Below, piece by piece: positions 1-7,216 of a stretch of DNA of 24,610 nt. The notes beneath the pieces are model-generated. The model was not told the DNA's origin, ran no database searches, and saw nothing but the letters and a program-made list of their open reading frames with translations. A program made the translations under genes and the position numbers. The DNA is taken from positions 1 to 24,610 of the forward strand of contig CAYWDQ010000038.1 of NCBI GenBank assembly GCA_964457065.1, in the 5' to 3' direction. The DNA comes from Bog-473 sp964457065 (GTDB lineage Bacteria > Actinomycetota > Acidimicrobiia > Acidimicrobiales > RAAP-2). Numbering within the stretch: position 1 is the first letter of the stretch; each line of letters opens with the position of its first letter.

Positions 1-612
1 CCCGGCCCTGACGCTGTGCGCGAGCCGCTCGACGCCGCCCTGCTGGCGCACCTCGCCGCGCTGGTCGAGGCCGCCACAACGGCGCACGAGGGCTTCGACT
101 ACGCGCGCGGCCTCGAGATCACCGAGACGTTCTTCTGGACCTTCTGCGACGACTACGTCGAGCTGGTCAAAACACGGGCCTACGGCGAGGGCGACCCCGC
201 CGGGACGGACTCGGCCCGGGCGACGCTGGCCCTCGCCCTCTCGGTGCTGCACCGCCTCTTCGCGCCGTTCCTGCCCTTCGTCACCGAGGAGGTCTGGAGC
301 TGGTGGCAGGAGGGGTCGGTGCACGTGGCGCCATGGCCGGGCATCGCCGAGCTGGGTACGCACGCCGGTGCGGACGCCGACGTGTTGTCGGTGGCCGCCG
401 AGGTGCTGGGGGCCGTGCGACGCGAGAAGACCGCGCACAAGCGCTCCATGCGGGCCCGGGTGGCGCGCCTCACGGTCACCGGGCCGGCGGCGGCGCTGGC
501 CGCGGTGGAGGCGGCGCGGGGCGATCTCATGGACGCCGGCGGGGTGGACGAGCTCGTGGTGGCGGCGGGCGACACGCTCTCGGTCGAGGCGGAGCTCGCC
601 GAGGAGGCCTGA
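1..612 (+). CDS. valS: Valine-tRNA ligase, C-terminal part (5' end outside window)
   Basis: The frame is open from base 1 to a TGA at 610-612, so about 203 C-terminal residues are visible and the gene begins upstream. The enzyme is a cytoplasmic class I aminoacyl-tRNA synthetase that charges tRNA-Val. The visible part is the helical anticodon-binding domain: the run FWTFCDDYVELVKTRAYG is the hallmark of this domain in ValRS, and FLPFVTEEVW is the following conserved helix. The last 60 residues contain RREKTAHKRSM and an alanine-rich helical tail typical of the C-terminal end of the family. A GTG at 16 is only an internal codon. The gene faces the esterase gene on the other strand across a 13-bp gap. 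Identification is secure for the visible part; the catalytic domain cannot be judged. Confidence 0.93.
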   Translation, partial: PGPDAVREPLDAALLAHLAALVEAATTAHEGFDYARGLEITETFFWTFCDDYVELVKTRAYGEGDPAGTDSARATLALALSVLHRLFAPFLPFVTEEVWSWWQEGSVHVAPWPGIAELGTHAGADADVLSVAAEVLGAVRREKTAHKRSMRARVARLTVTGPAAALAAVEAARGDLMDAGGVDELVVAAGDTLSVEAELAEEA

Positions 613-625
613 CCGGGGCGGCGGG

Positions 626-1924
626 TCATGAACGGGTTTCCGACTCCACGTCCGGTGAAATCGGGTCGGCCGAAGCGCTCGGCCCGTGGCCTGGGGTTGC
701 CACAGCCCGGGCGCCCTCGAGGAAGTCGGCCACGGCCGAGGTCGTGGCCTGGCAGCGCAGGGAGGCCAGCACGTCGAAGGCGTGCTGGGCCAGGGGCAGC
801 TCGGCGTAGGCCACCGGCTCTCGCGACACGGCCCGGAGCCGCTCGACGAAGGTGCGGGCCGTCTCCACCGGCACCAGCGTGTCGTTCACACCGTGGAGCA
901 CGAAGAACGGCGGCGCGTCGGGACGGACCCGGAAGGTGGGTGACGCCTCGCGGAAGACCTCGGGGTGCTCGGATTCCTTCGTCTTCATGACCGTCTTCTC
1001 CAGCATCTCGAGCAGGCCGGGCCCATAGCGTCCCGACCCCTCCGGAGAGCCCGTCATGTCCATGACGCCGTAGAAGGGGACGCAGGCCTGCACCGCCGTG
1101 TCGGCCTCCTCGAAGTCCGGCTGGAAGGCGGGGTCACCCTCACTGAGGGCCAGCAACGCACAGAGGTGGCCGCCGGCCGAACCCCCGCTGACCGCGACGA
1201 AGGAGGGGTCGCCCCCGTACTCCGCGATGTGCTCCTTGACCCACGCCACGGCGCGCTTGGCGTCGACGATGTGGTCCGGCCAGGTGGCCTTCGGGCTGAG
1301 GCGGTAGTTGATGGCGACGCAGACCCAGCCGCGGGCGACCAGCTCGTACATCATCGGCTTGCCCTGCTCACGTTTGTCACCGATGATCCAGGCCCCGCCG
1401 TGGATGTACACCATGACCGGGGCCTTCTCGGGCGCCGCGAGGCGCGAGCGGTAGACGTCGAGGCGGTGGCGGCGGATGCCGTCGCCCCAGTAGTCGATGT
1501 TGCAGGTCGTCTGCACCGCACGCGACTTGAGCGGGATGGCGCGGGTCACGCGCCACCAGCGGCCCCACGTCGGCGCCGTCGGCTCGGTGGGGACCGGGAA
1601 GGCGTCGCTGCGCACCTCGTCGAGGGCGGCGGCGGTGACGGCGGCGGCCCGGCGGCCGGCGATGCCGAGTCCGAGGAGCCCCACCCAGTCGACGACGGCG
1701 ACGGCCAGGCCGAGCCAGCCCGCCCATCCGTGCAGTGCACCGAACGAGATGAAGATGGCGGTCGCGATCATCTGCCAGAGGATGTTCTGCAAGGCGAGCT
1801 CCCCGGCGACCCAGCCGGAGACGAAGCTCACGATGGTGAACGGCTCCCGCCGGATCGGGCGGTAGGCGAGCGTCACGGCGGCGGCCCCGACGAGGGTGAC
1901 GATCAGGAAGGCGTAGGACACCAT
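626..1924 (-). CDS. Membrane-anchored alpha/beta hydrolase (LipC/LipQ-type esterase)
   Basis: The 432-aa protein has about four hydrophobic segments between residues 4 and 90, then a soluble hydrolase domain. The catalytic set is visible: oxyanion motif HGGAW at 175-179, nucleophile Ser249 in GGSAGG, Asp348 in HGVND and His381 in QHAFD. This is the hormone-sensitive-lipase-type arrangement and hydrolyses carboxyl esters. The start is ATG at 1924, with a GGGGGAG ribosome site upstream and a first membrane helix right after it; the frame stays open further upstream, but only as the antisense of the acyltransferase gene. It is divergent from the WS/DGAT gene. In mycobacteria lipC and lipQ also neighbour WS/DGAT genes, so a role in storage-lipid turnover is likely. 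The substrate is inferred, not shown. Confidence 0.88.
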   Translation of the reverse strand: MVSYAFLIVTLVGAAAVTLAYRPIRREPFTIVSFVSGWVAGELALQNILWQMIATAIFISFGALHGWAGWLGLAVAVVDWVGLLGLGIAGRRAAAVTAAALDEVRSDAFPVPTEPTAPTWGRWWRVTRAIPLKSRAVQTTCNIDYWGDGIRRHRLDVYRSRLAAPEKAPVMVYIHGGAWIIGDKREQGKPMMYELVARGWVCVAINYRLSPKATWPDHIVDAKRAVAWVKEHIAEYGGDPSFVAVSGGSAGGHLCALLALSEGDPAFQPDFEEADTAVQACVPFYGVMDMTGSPEGSGRYGPGLLEMLEKTVMKTKESEHPEVFREASPTFRVRPDAPPFFVLHGVNDTLVPVETARTFVERLRAVSREPVAYAELPLAQHAFDVLASLRCQATTSAVADFLEGARAVATPGHGPSASADPISPDVESETRS

Positions 1925-2047
1925 CCCACCATTCTCCCCCGGGAGAGCCCGTGGCGCAGGTCTGCCCTGGTCGCAGCGGGTGCCCCGTTTGCCCCAGGGC
2001 CCGGTTGGTGCGAGGTTAGGAGGGGACGCGATGACCAAGGAGAGTCG

Positions 2048-3565
2048 ATGACCCCCGAACGCCTCAGCGGGCTCGATGCGAGTTTCCTCTACATGGAGAC
2101 GCCGACCCTGCACATGCACGTGGCGATCACGGCCGTCTTCGACCCCTCCACCGTGCCCGGCGGCTACTCGTTCCGGCGGGTCCGCCAGCTCATCGGCGAC
2201 CGCATCCCGCTGGCACCGGTGTTCCAGCGCCGCCTGGTCGAGGTGCCCATGCGGCTGGGCTTCCCGGTGTGGGTGGACGACCCCGAGTTCGACATCGACA
2301 ATCACCTCCGGCGGGCCGCGCTCCCCTCCCCCGGCGGCATGCGTGAGCTCGCGGACTTCGCGGCCGACGTGATCAGCCGCCAGCTGCACCGCGATCGTCC
2401 CCTGTGGGAGATGTGGATCGTCGAGGGCCTCGAGGACGGGAAGATCGCACTGGTGGCCAAGATGCACCACAGCACCGTCGACGGGGTCTCCGGCGCCGAG
2501 TTGCTGGGCGTGCTCTTCGACTTCGAGCCCGAGCCACCCGCCACGCCGACCCTCACTCCCCGCCAGCTCGACTCGCGCATCCCTTCGGGCGTCGAGCTGG
2601 TGTCCCAGGCGATGATCGCCGGCTTGGTGGCGCCCTTCGACGTGGGGCGCATGCTCCTGCGGACGACGCACAACCTGTTCAGTGTGCGCCGGATCCGCCA
2701 GAGCCTGACCGGGAACGCGGCGCTGCCGTTGACGGCGCCGCGCACGTCCATCAACGTGGCCGTCCACGCCCGGCGCCGGGTCGCCTTCGCCGCCGCCGGC
2801 CTGGGCGACGTCAAGGCGTTGAAGAACGAGATGGGCACGACCGTCAACGACGTCGTGCTGGCGATGTGCGCCGGCGCGCTGCGCACGTACCTGCTGGCCG
2901 GCGACGAGCTCCCCGACGTCCCCCTCGTCACCGTGGTGCCGGTCTCGGTCACACCGGACGTGGCCGAGCTCAGCGGATCGAACAAGGTGTCGGCCATGTT
3001 CGTCCCGCTGCCCTGTCAGATCGAGGACCCGCTGGAGCGGTTGCGCGTCATCCACGAGTGCACGAAGGGGGCCAAGGAGGAGCACAAGGCACTCGGGGCC
3101 ACGACGCTGCAGAACTGGGCCGAGCACGCGACGCCCAACGTGTTCGCCGCCGCGGCCCGCCTCTACACCGGGATGAAGCTGGCCGATCGCCACCGTCCGG
3201 TGGCCAACCTGATCGTGTCCAACGTGCCAGGCCCGGACTTCCCCCTCTACCTGGGGGGCAGCCAGCTGCTCGGGATGTTCCCCCTCGGCCCTGTGATGGA
3301 CGGCTTCGGCTTGAACATCACCATCATGAGCTACCTCGGCGTCCTCTACTGGGGACTGGCCTCGGACGCCCGGGCCGTGCCGCGCCTGTGGGACATCGCG
3401 GCGGCGGTGCCGGACGCGCTCACGGAGCTGATGGATGCCGCCGGGCTCGAAGCCGAACCGTTCGACGTGCCCATCCACCTCGGGCCCGGCATGCCGCCCA
3501 CGGCCAACTGGATCCGCTCCCACGCGTCGACCCAGGCCGAGGCGACCGGTAGCGTGGGCGCATGA
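2048..3565 (+). CDS. Wax ester synthase/diacylglycerol acyltransferase (WS/DGAT)
   Basis: The 505-aa protein uses acyl-CoA to esterify diacylglycerol or fatty alcohols and builds storage lipid at the membrane. The N-terminus (MTPERLSGLDASFLYMET) is the standard family opening. The active-site motif HHxxxDG is present as HHSTVDG at 140-146, and the second conserved block NDVVLA is at 267-272, with NLIVSNVPGP further on. The length is close to that of mycobacterial Tgs proteins (about 460-500 aa). The start is ATG 2048, preceded by AAGGAG at 2037-2042 with 5-nt spacing; the frame is open upstream but runs antisense to the esterase. Its last codons overlap the ATG of the VOC gene (ATGA at 3562-3565), which points to coupled translation. 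Confidence 0.93.
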   Translation: MTPERLSGLDASFLYMETPTLHMHVAITAVFDPSTVPGGYSFRRVRQLIGDRIPLAPVFQRRLVEVPMRLGFPVWVDDPEFDIDNHLRRAALPSPGGMRELADFAADVISRQLHRDRPLWEMWIVEGLEDGKIALVAKMHHSTVDGVSGAELLGVLFDFEPEPPATPTLTPRQLDSRIPSGVELVSQAMIAGLVAPFDVGRMLLRTTHNLFSVRRIRQSLTGNAALPLTAPRTSINVAVHARRRVAFAAAGLGDVKALKNEMGTTVNDVVLAMCAGALRTYLLAGDELPDVPLVTVVPVSVTPDVAELSGSNKVSAMFVPLPCQIEDPLERLRVIHECTKGAKEEHKALGATTLQNWAEHATPNVFAAAARLYTGMKLADRHRPVANLIVSNVPGPDFPLYLGGSQLLGMFPLGPVMDGFGLNITIMSYLGVLYWGLASDARAVPRLWDIAAAVPDALTELMDAAGLEAEPFDVPIHLGPGMPPTANWIRSHASTQAEATGSVGA

Positions 3566-4020
3566 CGGTACGCGAGCTCGGCCACCTGGTCCTGTACGTC
3601 CGCGACGTCGGCCGCTCGGCAGACTTCTACCGGGACGTGCTGGGCTGGCGACAGGTCGTGCCCGAGCCGGGACAGGACCCGGTCGGGGTGGCGGCGTTCT
3701 CGTCGGGCCGCACACACCACGAGCTCCTGTTGATTGAGGTCGGCGCCGACGCCACGCCGATCCCCCAGGGACGGCACGTCGGGCTCTACCACTTCGGCCT
3801 CAACGTCGGCGAGACGGACGAGGACCTGCGCGAAGCCCTGGCCCAGGTGCGCGAGGCCGGCGCCACCGTCGTGGGCGCCTCGGACCACACGGTCACCCAC
3901 AGCCTCTACATCCTCGACCCGGACGGCAACGAGATCGAGCTGTACGTCGACGTGCCCGGGGTCGACTGGCGGTCGGATCCGACGCTGTTCGCCGCGCCGA
4001 TCCGCCCGCTGAAGCTCTGA
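3562..4020 (+). CDS. VOC (glyoxalase/extradiol dioxygenase-fold) protein
   Basis: This 152-aa protein has the two beta-alpha-beta-beta-beta modules of the vicinal oxygen chelate superfamily. The likely metal ligands are His8 (GHLVLYV), His77 (LYHFGLNV) and Glu126 (NEIELY), the pattern of catechol-2,3-dioxygenase-like members. DFYRDVLGW and ILDPDGNEIELY are typical family blocks. It therefore probably binds a divalent metal and acts on a small substrate that cannot be named from sequence. The ATG overlaps the stop of the acyltransferase gene, so it is probably co-translated. A possible internal promoter (TAGCGT at 3550-3555) sits six bases before the start. There is no aromatic-degradation gene nearby to suggest a pathway. 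Confidence 0.86.
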   Translation: MTVRELGHLVLYVRDVGRSADFYRDVLGWRQVVPEPGQDPVGVAAFSSGRTHHELLLIEVGADATPIPQGRHVGLYHFGLNVGETDEDLREALAQVREAGATVVGASDHTVTHSLYILDPDGNEIELYVDVPGVDWRSDPTLFAAPIRPLKL

Positions 4021-4059
4021 GCCGTCCGGCCGGCGGACGCAGGGTCCTGTGAGGGGGTC

Positions 4060-4680
4060 ATGAGGATCGTGCGCGCCGACGCCGACGGCGCGCTGGTCGC
4101 CGCCGAGGTGCTCGACGGTGGGGGCGTCGTCGTCGTTCCGACCGACACCGTCTACGGGCTGGCGGCACGGCCCGTCGACGCGGGGGCCGTACAGGCGGTG
4201 TTCCGCGCCAAGGGCCGCCCCGAAGGGATGCACCTCCCCGTCCTCGCCGCCTCGCTGGAACAGGTGCACGCTCTGGGCGTGGACGTCACCCCGGCCGCGC
4301 TCGCACTCGCCCGCTGGTGGTGGCCGGGCCCGTTGACCATGGCGTTCGGCTTCGAGGAGGGGTCCGGGCGACCGCAGTGGCTCTCGGGGCGCGACGAGGT
4401 GGCGGTCCGGATCCCGGACCACGGCTTCCTGCGCGCGCTGCTGGCGCGGACCGGTGTGCTCGTCGTCACGAGCGCGAACCCCCACGGTGCGCCGACGCCA
4501 CGCACGGCGCTCGACGTGGCGGCGAGCCTGGGCCCGTCCGTCGACCTTGTCGTCGACGGCGGCCGGCTCGAGGACGTCCCGTCGACGCTGGTCACGGTGC
4601 GCGGGACCGAGCCGGTGGTCGAGCGCGAGGGGGCCATCTCGCGCGCCGAGGTGGCCGACGCCCTGTCGGACGCACCATGA
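4060..4680 (+). CDS. tsaC: L-threonylcarbamoyladenylate synthase (TsaC/Sua5/YrdC)
   Basis: The 206-aa enzyme makes threonylcarbamoyl-AMP from threonine, bicarbonate and ATP, the first step of the t6A37 modification of ANN-decoding tRNAs. The YrdC-domain signatures are VVPTDTVYGL (about 25-34), KGRPEGMHLPV (51-61, usually KGRP...PL), WPGPLT and the TSAN block at 137-140. The length fits the short YrdC/TsaC form, not the longer two-domain Sua5. ATG 4060 follows GAGGGGG (4051-4057) with only two bases between; the GTG at 4069 is an alternative. The stop overlaps the tsaD start (ATGA at 4677-4680), so the first and last t6A enzymes are probably made together. Confidence 0.92.
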   Translation: MRIVRADADGALVAAEVLDGGGVVVVPTDTVYGLAARPVDAGAVQAVFRAKGRPEGMHLPVLAASLEQVHALGVDVTPAALALARWWWPGPLTMAFGFEEGSGRPQWLSGRDEVAVRIPDHGFLRALLARTGVLVVTSANPHGAPTPRTALDVAASLGPSVDLVVDGGRLEDVPSTLVTVRGTEPVVEREGAISRAEVADALSDAP

Positions 4681-5675
4681 CCCGGCTGCTCCTGGCCATC
4701 GAGACGTCGTGCGACGAGACGGCCGCGGCCGTCGTCGACGACGCGTACACGGTGCGCTCGTCGGTGGTGGCGAGCCAGATCGACCTGCATGCCGCCTTCG
4801 GAGGTGTGGTGCCCGAGCTGGCCAGCCGCGCCCACGTCGAGGTGATCACCCAGATCGTCGAACGGGCCCTCGACGAGGCCGGCGTGGTGGGGACCGACCT
4901 GGCGGCGGTGGCGGTGACGTCGGGCCCCGGCCTCGTCGGTGCCCTCCTCGTCGGCATCGCCACGGCCAAGGCGTTCGCGCTCGGGTGGGGCGTGCCCGTC
5001 GTGCGCGTCAACCATCTCGAAGGCCACCTCGCCAGCGTGTACCTCGCCGGCCGCGACGTGCCGTTCCCCCAGATCGCGCTCCTCGTGTCCGGCGGGCACT
5101 GCATGCTCACCCGGTCGACGGGACCGGGGCAGTACGAGCTGCTCGGCGAGACCGTCGACGACTCCATCGGCGAGGCCTACGACAAGGTCGCCCGCTTCCT
5201 CGGGCTCGGCTACCCCGGAGGCCCCGTCCTCGACCGACTGGCCGCCGCGGGTGAGGACGTGCTCGGTTTCCCGCGGCCCATGCTCGCCGACGGCTACGCG
5301 TTCTCGTTCTCGGGACTGAAGACGGCCGTCGTCAACCACGTGCGCGCCGACCCCGGCTTCTCGGAGGCCGAGGTCGCGGCCTCCTTCGTGGCGGCCTGCA
5401 TGGACGTGTTGTGCGCCAAGCTCCGCCGGGCCCTCGAGGAATTCGGCGACCCCGCCGTCGCCGTCGTCGGCGGGGTGGCGGCCAGCCCCATCCTGCGCGC
5501 CCGGGCCCAGGCCCTGGCCGACGAGTTCGGCACGCGGTTGCTGATCCCGCCCCAATCGATGGCGACCGACAACGCCGCCATGATCGGCGTGGCGGGGTGG
5601 CACGTGCTGGGGACGTCGGGCCCGAGCGGTCGGGCCTTCGGGCCCGAGCCGGACCTGCGCCTGCGCTTCGCCTAG
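4677..5675 (+). CDS. tsaD: tRNA N6-threonylcarbamoyladenosine transferase (TsaD)
   Basis: The 332-aa protein transfers the threonylcarbamoyl group to A37 of tRNA, normally in a complex with TsaB and TsaE. The start LLLAIETSCDETAAAVV is the ASKHA-fold phosphate-1 block. The metal-binding HLEGH is at 113-117, LVSGGHCML at about 137-144, and the second metal aspartate Asp298 lies in TDNAAMIG. The length matches the family (about 335-345 aa). The start is fixed by the ATGA overlap with tsaC and by alignment of the N-terminus; the frame runs open further upstream. The stop codon TAG shares the palindrome CTAG (5672-5675) with the stop of the converging membrane-protein gene. No tsaB or tsaE is present in the window. 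Confidence 0.96.
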   Translation: MTRLLLAIETSCDETAAAVVDDAYTVRSSVVASQIDLHAAFGGVVPELASRAHVEVITQIVERALDEAGVVGTDLAAVAVTSGPGLVGALLVGIATAKAFALGWGVPVVRVNHLEGHLASVYLAGRDVPFPQIALLVSGGHCMLTRSTGPGQYELLGETVDDSIGEAYDKVARFLGLGYPGGPVLDRLAAAGEDVLGFPRPMLADGYAFSFSGLKTAVVNHVRADPGFSEAEVAASFVAACMDVLCAKLRRALEEFGDPAVAVVGGVAASPILRARAQALADEFGTRLLIPPQSMATDNAAMIGVAGWHVLGTSGPSGRAFGPEPDLRLRFA

Positions 5676-5959
5676 TTCTCAGCCCTGGCCCGGCGCCGGC
5701 GCGCCCGCGAGCCAAAGGTCAGGGAGGAGAGATCGATCAGCACGCCGACCGCCACGATCACCCAGCCGAACGCGTCGACGCCCTTCCCGGGTGCGTAGAC
5801 CAGCGCATAGAACAGCGTCGTGTACGGCAGCAGGAGGAAGCCGAGCACGCCCTCCCACCCCGAGCGGAAGGCGATGGCGAGCCGGTCCGTGAAGACCCAG
5901 AGCAGGAAGATCACGAAGCGGGGCGAAATGGCCGCGAGGAGTGCGAGGAGGCAGCCCAC
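5672..5959 (-). CDS. Small membrane protein of unknown function
   Basis: This 95-aa protein has three hydrophobic stretches: about residues 3-21, 36-53 (GVLGFLLLPYTTLFYALVY) and 63-80 (AFGWVIVAVGVLIDLSSL). It ends in a basic tail, ARRRRARAEN. It resembles a group of small actinobacterial membrane proteins that open with LALLAAISPRFVIFLLWVFTD; their function is not known to me. The start is a GTG at 5959, six bases after the stop of the acyl-CoA dehydrogenase gene. No clear ribosome site is seen, so it probably depends on coupling to that gene. Its stop lies within the tsaD stop (shared CTAG). It is probably the last gene of the fhs operon. Confidence 0.78.
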   Translation of the reverse strand: MGCLLALLAAISPRFVIFLLWVFTDRLAIAFRSGWEGVLGFLLLPYTTLFYALVYAPGKGVDAFGWVIVAVGVLIDLSSLTFGSRARRRRARAEN

Positions 5960-5965
5960 TGGATC

Positions 5966-7201
5966 TCAGACCGGGAGGCCGCCGGTGGCGGCCCAGGTCG
6001 ACCCCGTGTCCTGGTAGGCCGCAATCGTCCGCTCGGCGATGCGCATCTGATGGATCTCGTCCGCCCCGTCCGCGAAGCGGGCCCAGCGGGCGTGCTGCAG
6101 CATGGAGGCCAGAGGGGTGTCCGTCGAGTAGCCGAGTGCGCCGTGGACCTGCATGGACCGGTCGATGATGCGGTTGAGGCTGTTCGCCACGAAATGCTTG
6201 GCCATGGACACCTCGGTCCGGAACTCCTCGCCGCGGTCGATCTTGTAGGCGGCGTGGAGCACCATGAGCTTGCACTGGTACAGCTCCATGGCCGAGTCGG
6301 CGATGAGCCACTGCACGCCCTGCTTCTCGGCCAGGAGCGAGCCGTGCGAGTAGCGGTTGAGGGAGCGGTCCACCATCATGTCGAGCGCCGTCTCGGCCTG
6401 GGCGATCCAGCGCATGCAGTGGGCCAGGCGGGCGGGACCCAGCCGGTACTGCCCCAACCGGTGGCCGTTGCCGCGGCCCCCGAGGATCTGTGAGTCGTGC
6501 ACCCGGAGGTCCTCGATGACGATTTCGGAGTGGCCGGTCGAACCGTGCATCGTCTCGACCTCGCGCACGTCACGCCAGCCCTCCGCCGGGAGGTCCACGA
6601 GGAACGCCGTGTTGGCGCCACGGGAGCCGGCAGGGACGTCGGGCTCGGTCCGAGCCACCAGGATGGCGAACTGGGCCCGGCGCGCGTTCGAGATGAACCA
6701 CTTGTGGCCGTTGATGATCCACTCCTCCCCGTCCTTCTCCGCCCTGGTCTGAATCAGCGTGGGGTCGGAGCCCGCCACCTCGGGCTCGGTCATGGCGAAG
6801 CACGACATGGCGGTGCCCTCGCACAGCCGCCGCAGGTAGTTCTCCTTCTGCGCCTCGGTCCCCCAGTGCAGGAGCGTGTGCATGTTGCCCTCGTCGGGCG
6901 CCATGCAGTTGAGGATCCAGGGCCCGAGCCGGGTCTTGCCGGCCTCGGACTGCACCATGGCCAGCTCCACGTGCCCGAGGCCCATGCCACCCCACTCCTT
7001 GGGCATGTGGGGCAGCCACAGACCGGCCCTCTTGGCCTCCTCGCGCAGCTCCACGATGGTGACGAGGTATTCGTGGCGCGACGTGACCCTCTCCTCGTCG
7101 TCGAAGCCCTCGATCCTGGGCTGCACCGTGTCGCGGACGAAGGATCGCACGCGAGCCCTGATCTCCTCGTGCTCGGGAGCCAGGGTGAAGTCGATAGCCA
7201 T
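5966..7201 (-). CDS. Acyl-CoA dehydrogenase family protein
   Basis: The 411-aa flavoprotein would oxidise an acyl-CoA to the 2-enoyl-CoA with FAD. The mid-domain signature CFAMTEPEVAGSDPT and WIINGHKWFISNA are clear, as is the C-terminal helical domain with MQVHGALGYSTDTPLA and ARWARFADGADEIHQMRIAE. In short- and medium-chain enzymes the catalytic Glu lies in YEGTxQI; here the matching block is ADGADEI, with Asp at that place, a pattern I associate with the ACAD10/11-like branch. The substrate chain length is therefore open. ATG 7201 is preceded by an ideal GGGAGGAG (7205-7212). The gene lies 15 bp after fhs and 6 bp before the small membrane gene, so the three probably form one transcript. 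Confidence 0.9.
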   Translation of the reverse strand: MAIDFTLAPEHEEIRARVRSFVRDTVQPRIEGFDDEERVTSRHEYLVTIVELREEAKRAGLWLPHMPKEWGGMGLGHVELAMVQSEAGKTRLGPWILNCMAPDEGNMHTLLHWGTEAQKENYLRRLCEGTAMSCFAMTEPEVAGSDPTLIQTRAEKDGEEWIINGHKWFISNARRAQFAILVARTEPDVPAGSRGANTAFLVDLPAEGWRDVREVETMHGSTGHSEIVIEDLRVHDSQILGGRGNGHRLGQYRLGPARLAHCMRWIAQAETALDMMVDRSLNRYSHGSLLAEKQGVQWLIADSAMELYQCKLMVLHAAYKIDRGEEFRTEVSMAKHFVANSLNRIIDRSMQVHGALGYSTDTPLASMLQHARWARFADGADEIHQMRIAERTIAAYQDTGSTWAATGGLPV

Positions 7202-7216
7202 GTGCTCCTCCCGGAC

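Noticed and set aside
1933..1946. TCTCCC/GGGAGA dyad before the esterase gene as an operator
   Set aside because: It overlaps the GGGGGAG ribosome site, and the symmetry is mostly explained by C- and G-runs.
965..2047. Plus-strand extension upstream of the acyltransferase ATG
   Set aside because: It is antisense to the esterase and the family N-terminus begins exactly at ATG 2048 behind a good ribosome site.
1925..3715. Minus-strand frame continuous with the esterase gene, over 1000 codons in total
   Set aside because: The part upstream of 1924 is antisense to the acyltransferase gene, is full of Arg, His, Gly and Asp, and shows no domain. It is an artefact of high GC third positions.
4023..4039. 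CGTCCG/CGGACG hairpin after the VOC gene as a terminator
   Set aside because: Perfect 6-bp stem, but no T-run, and the next gene in the same direction starts 20 bases later, so termination is unlikely.
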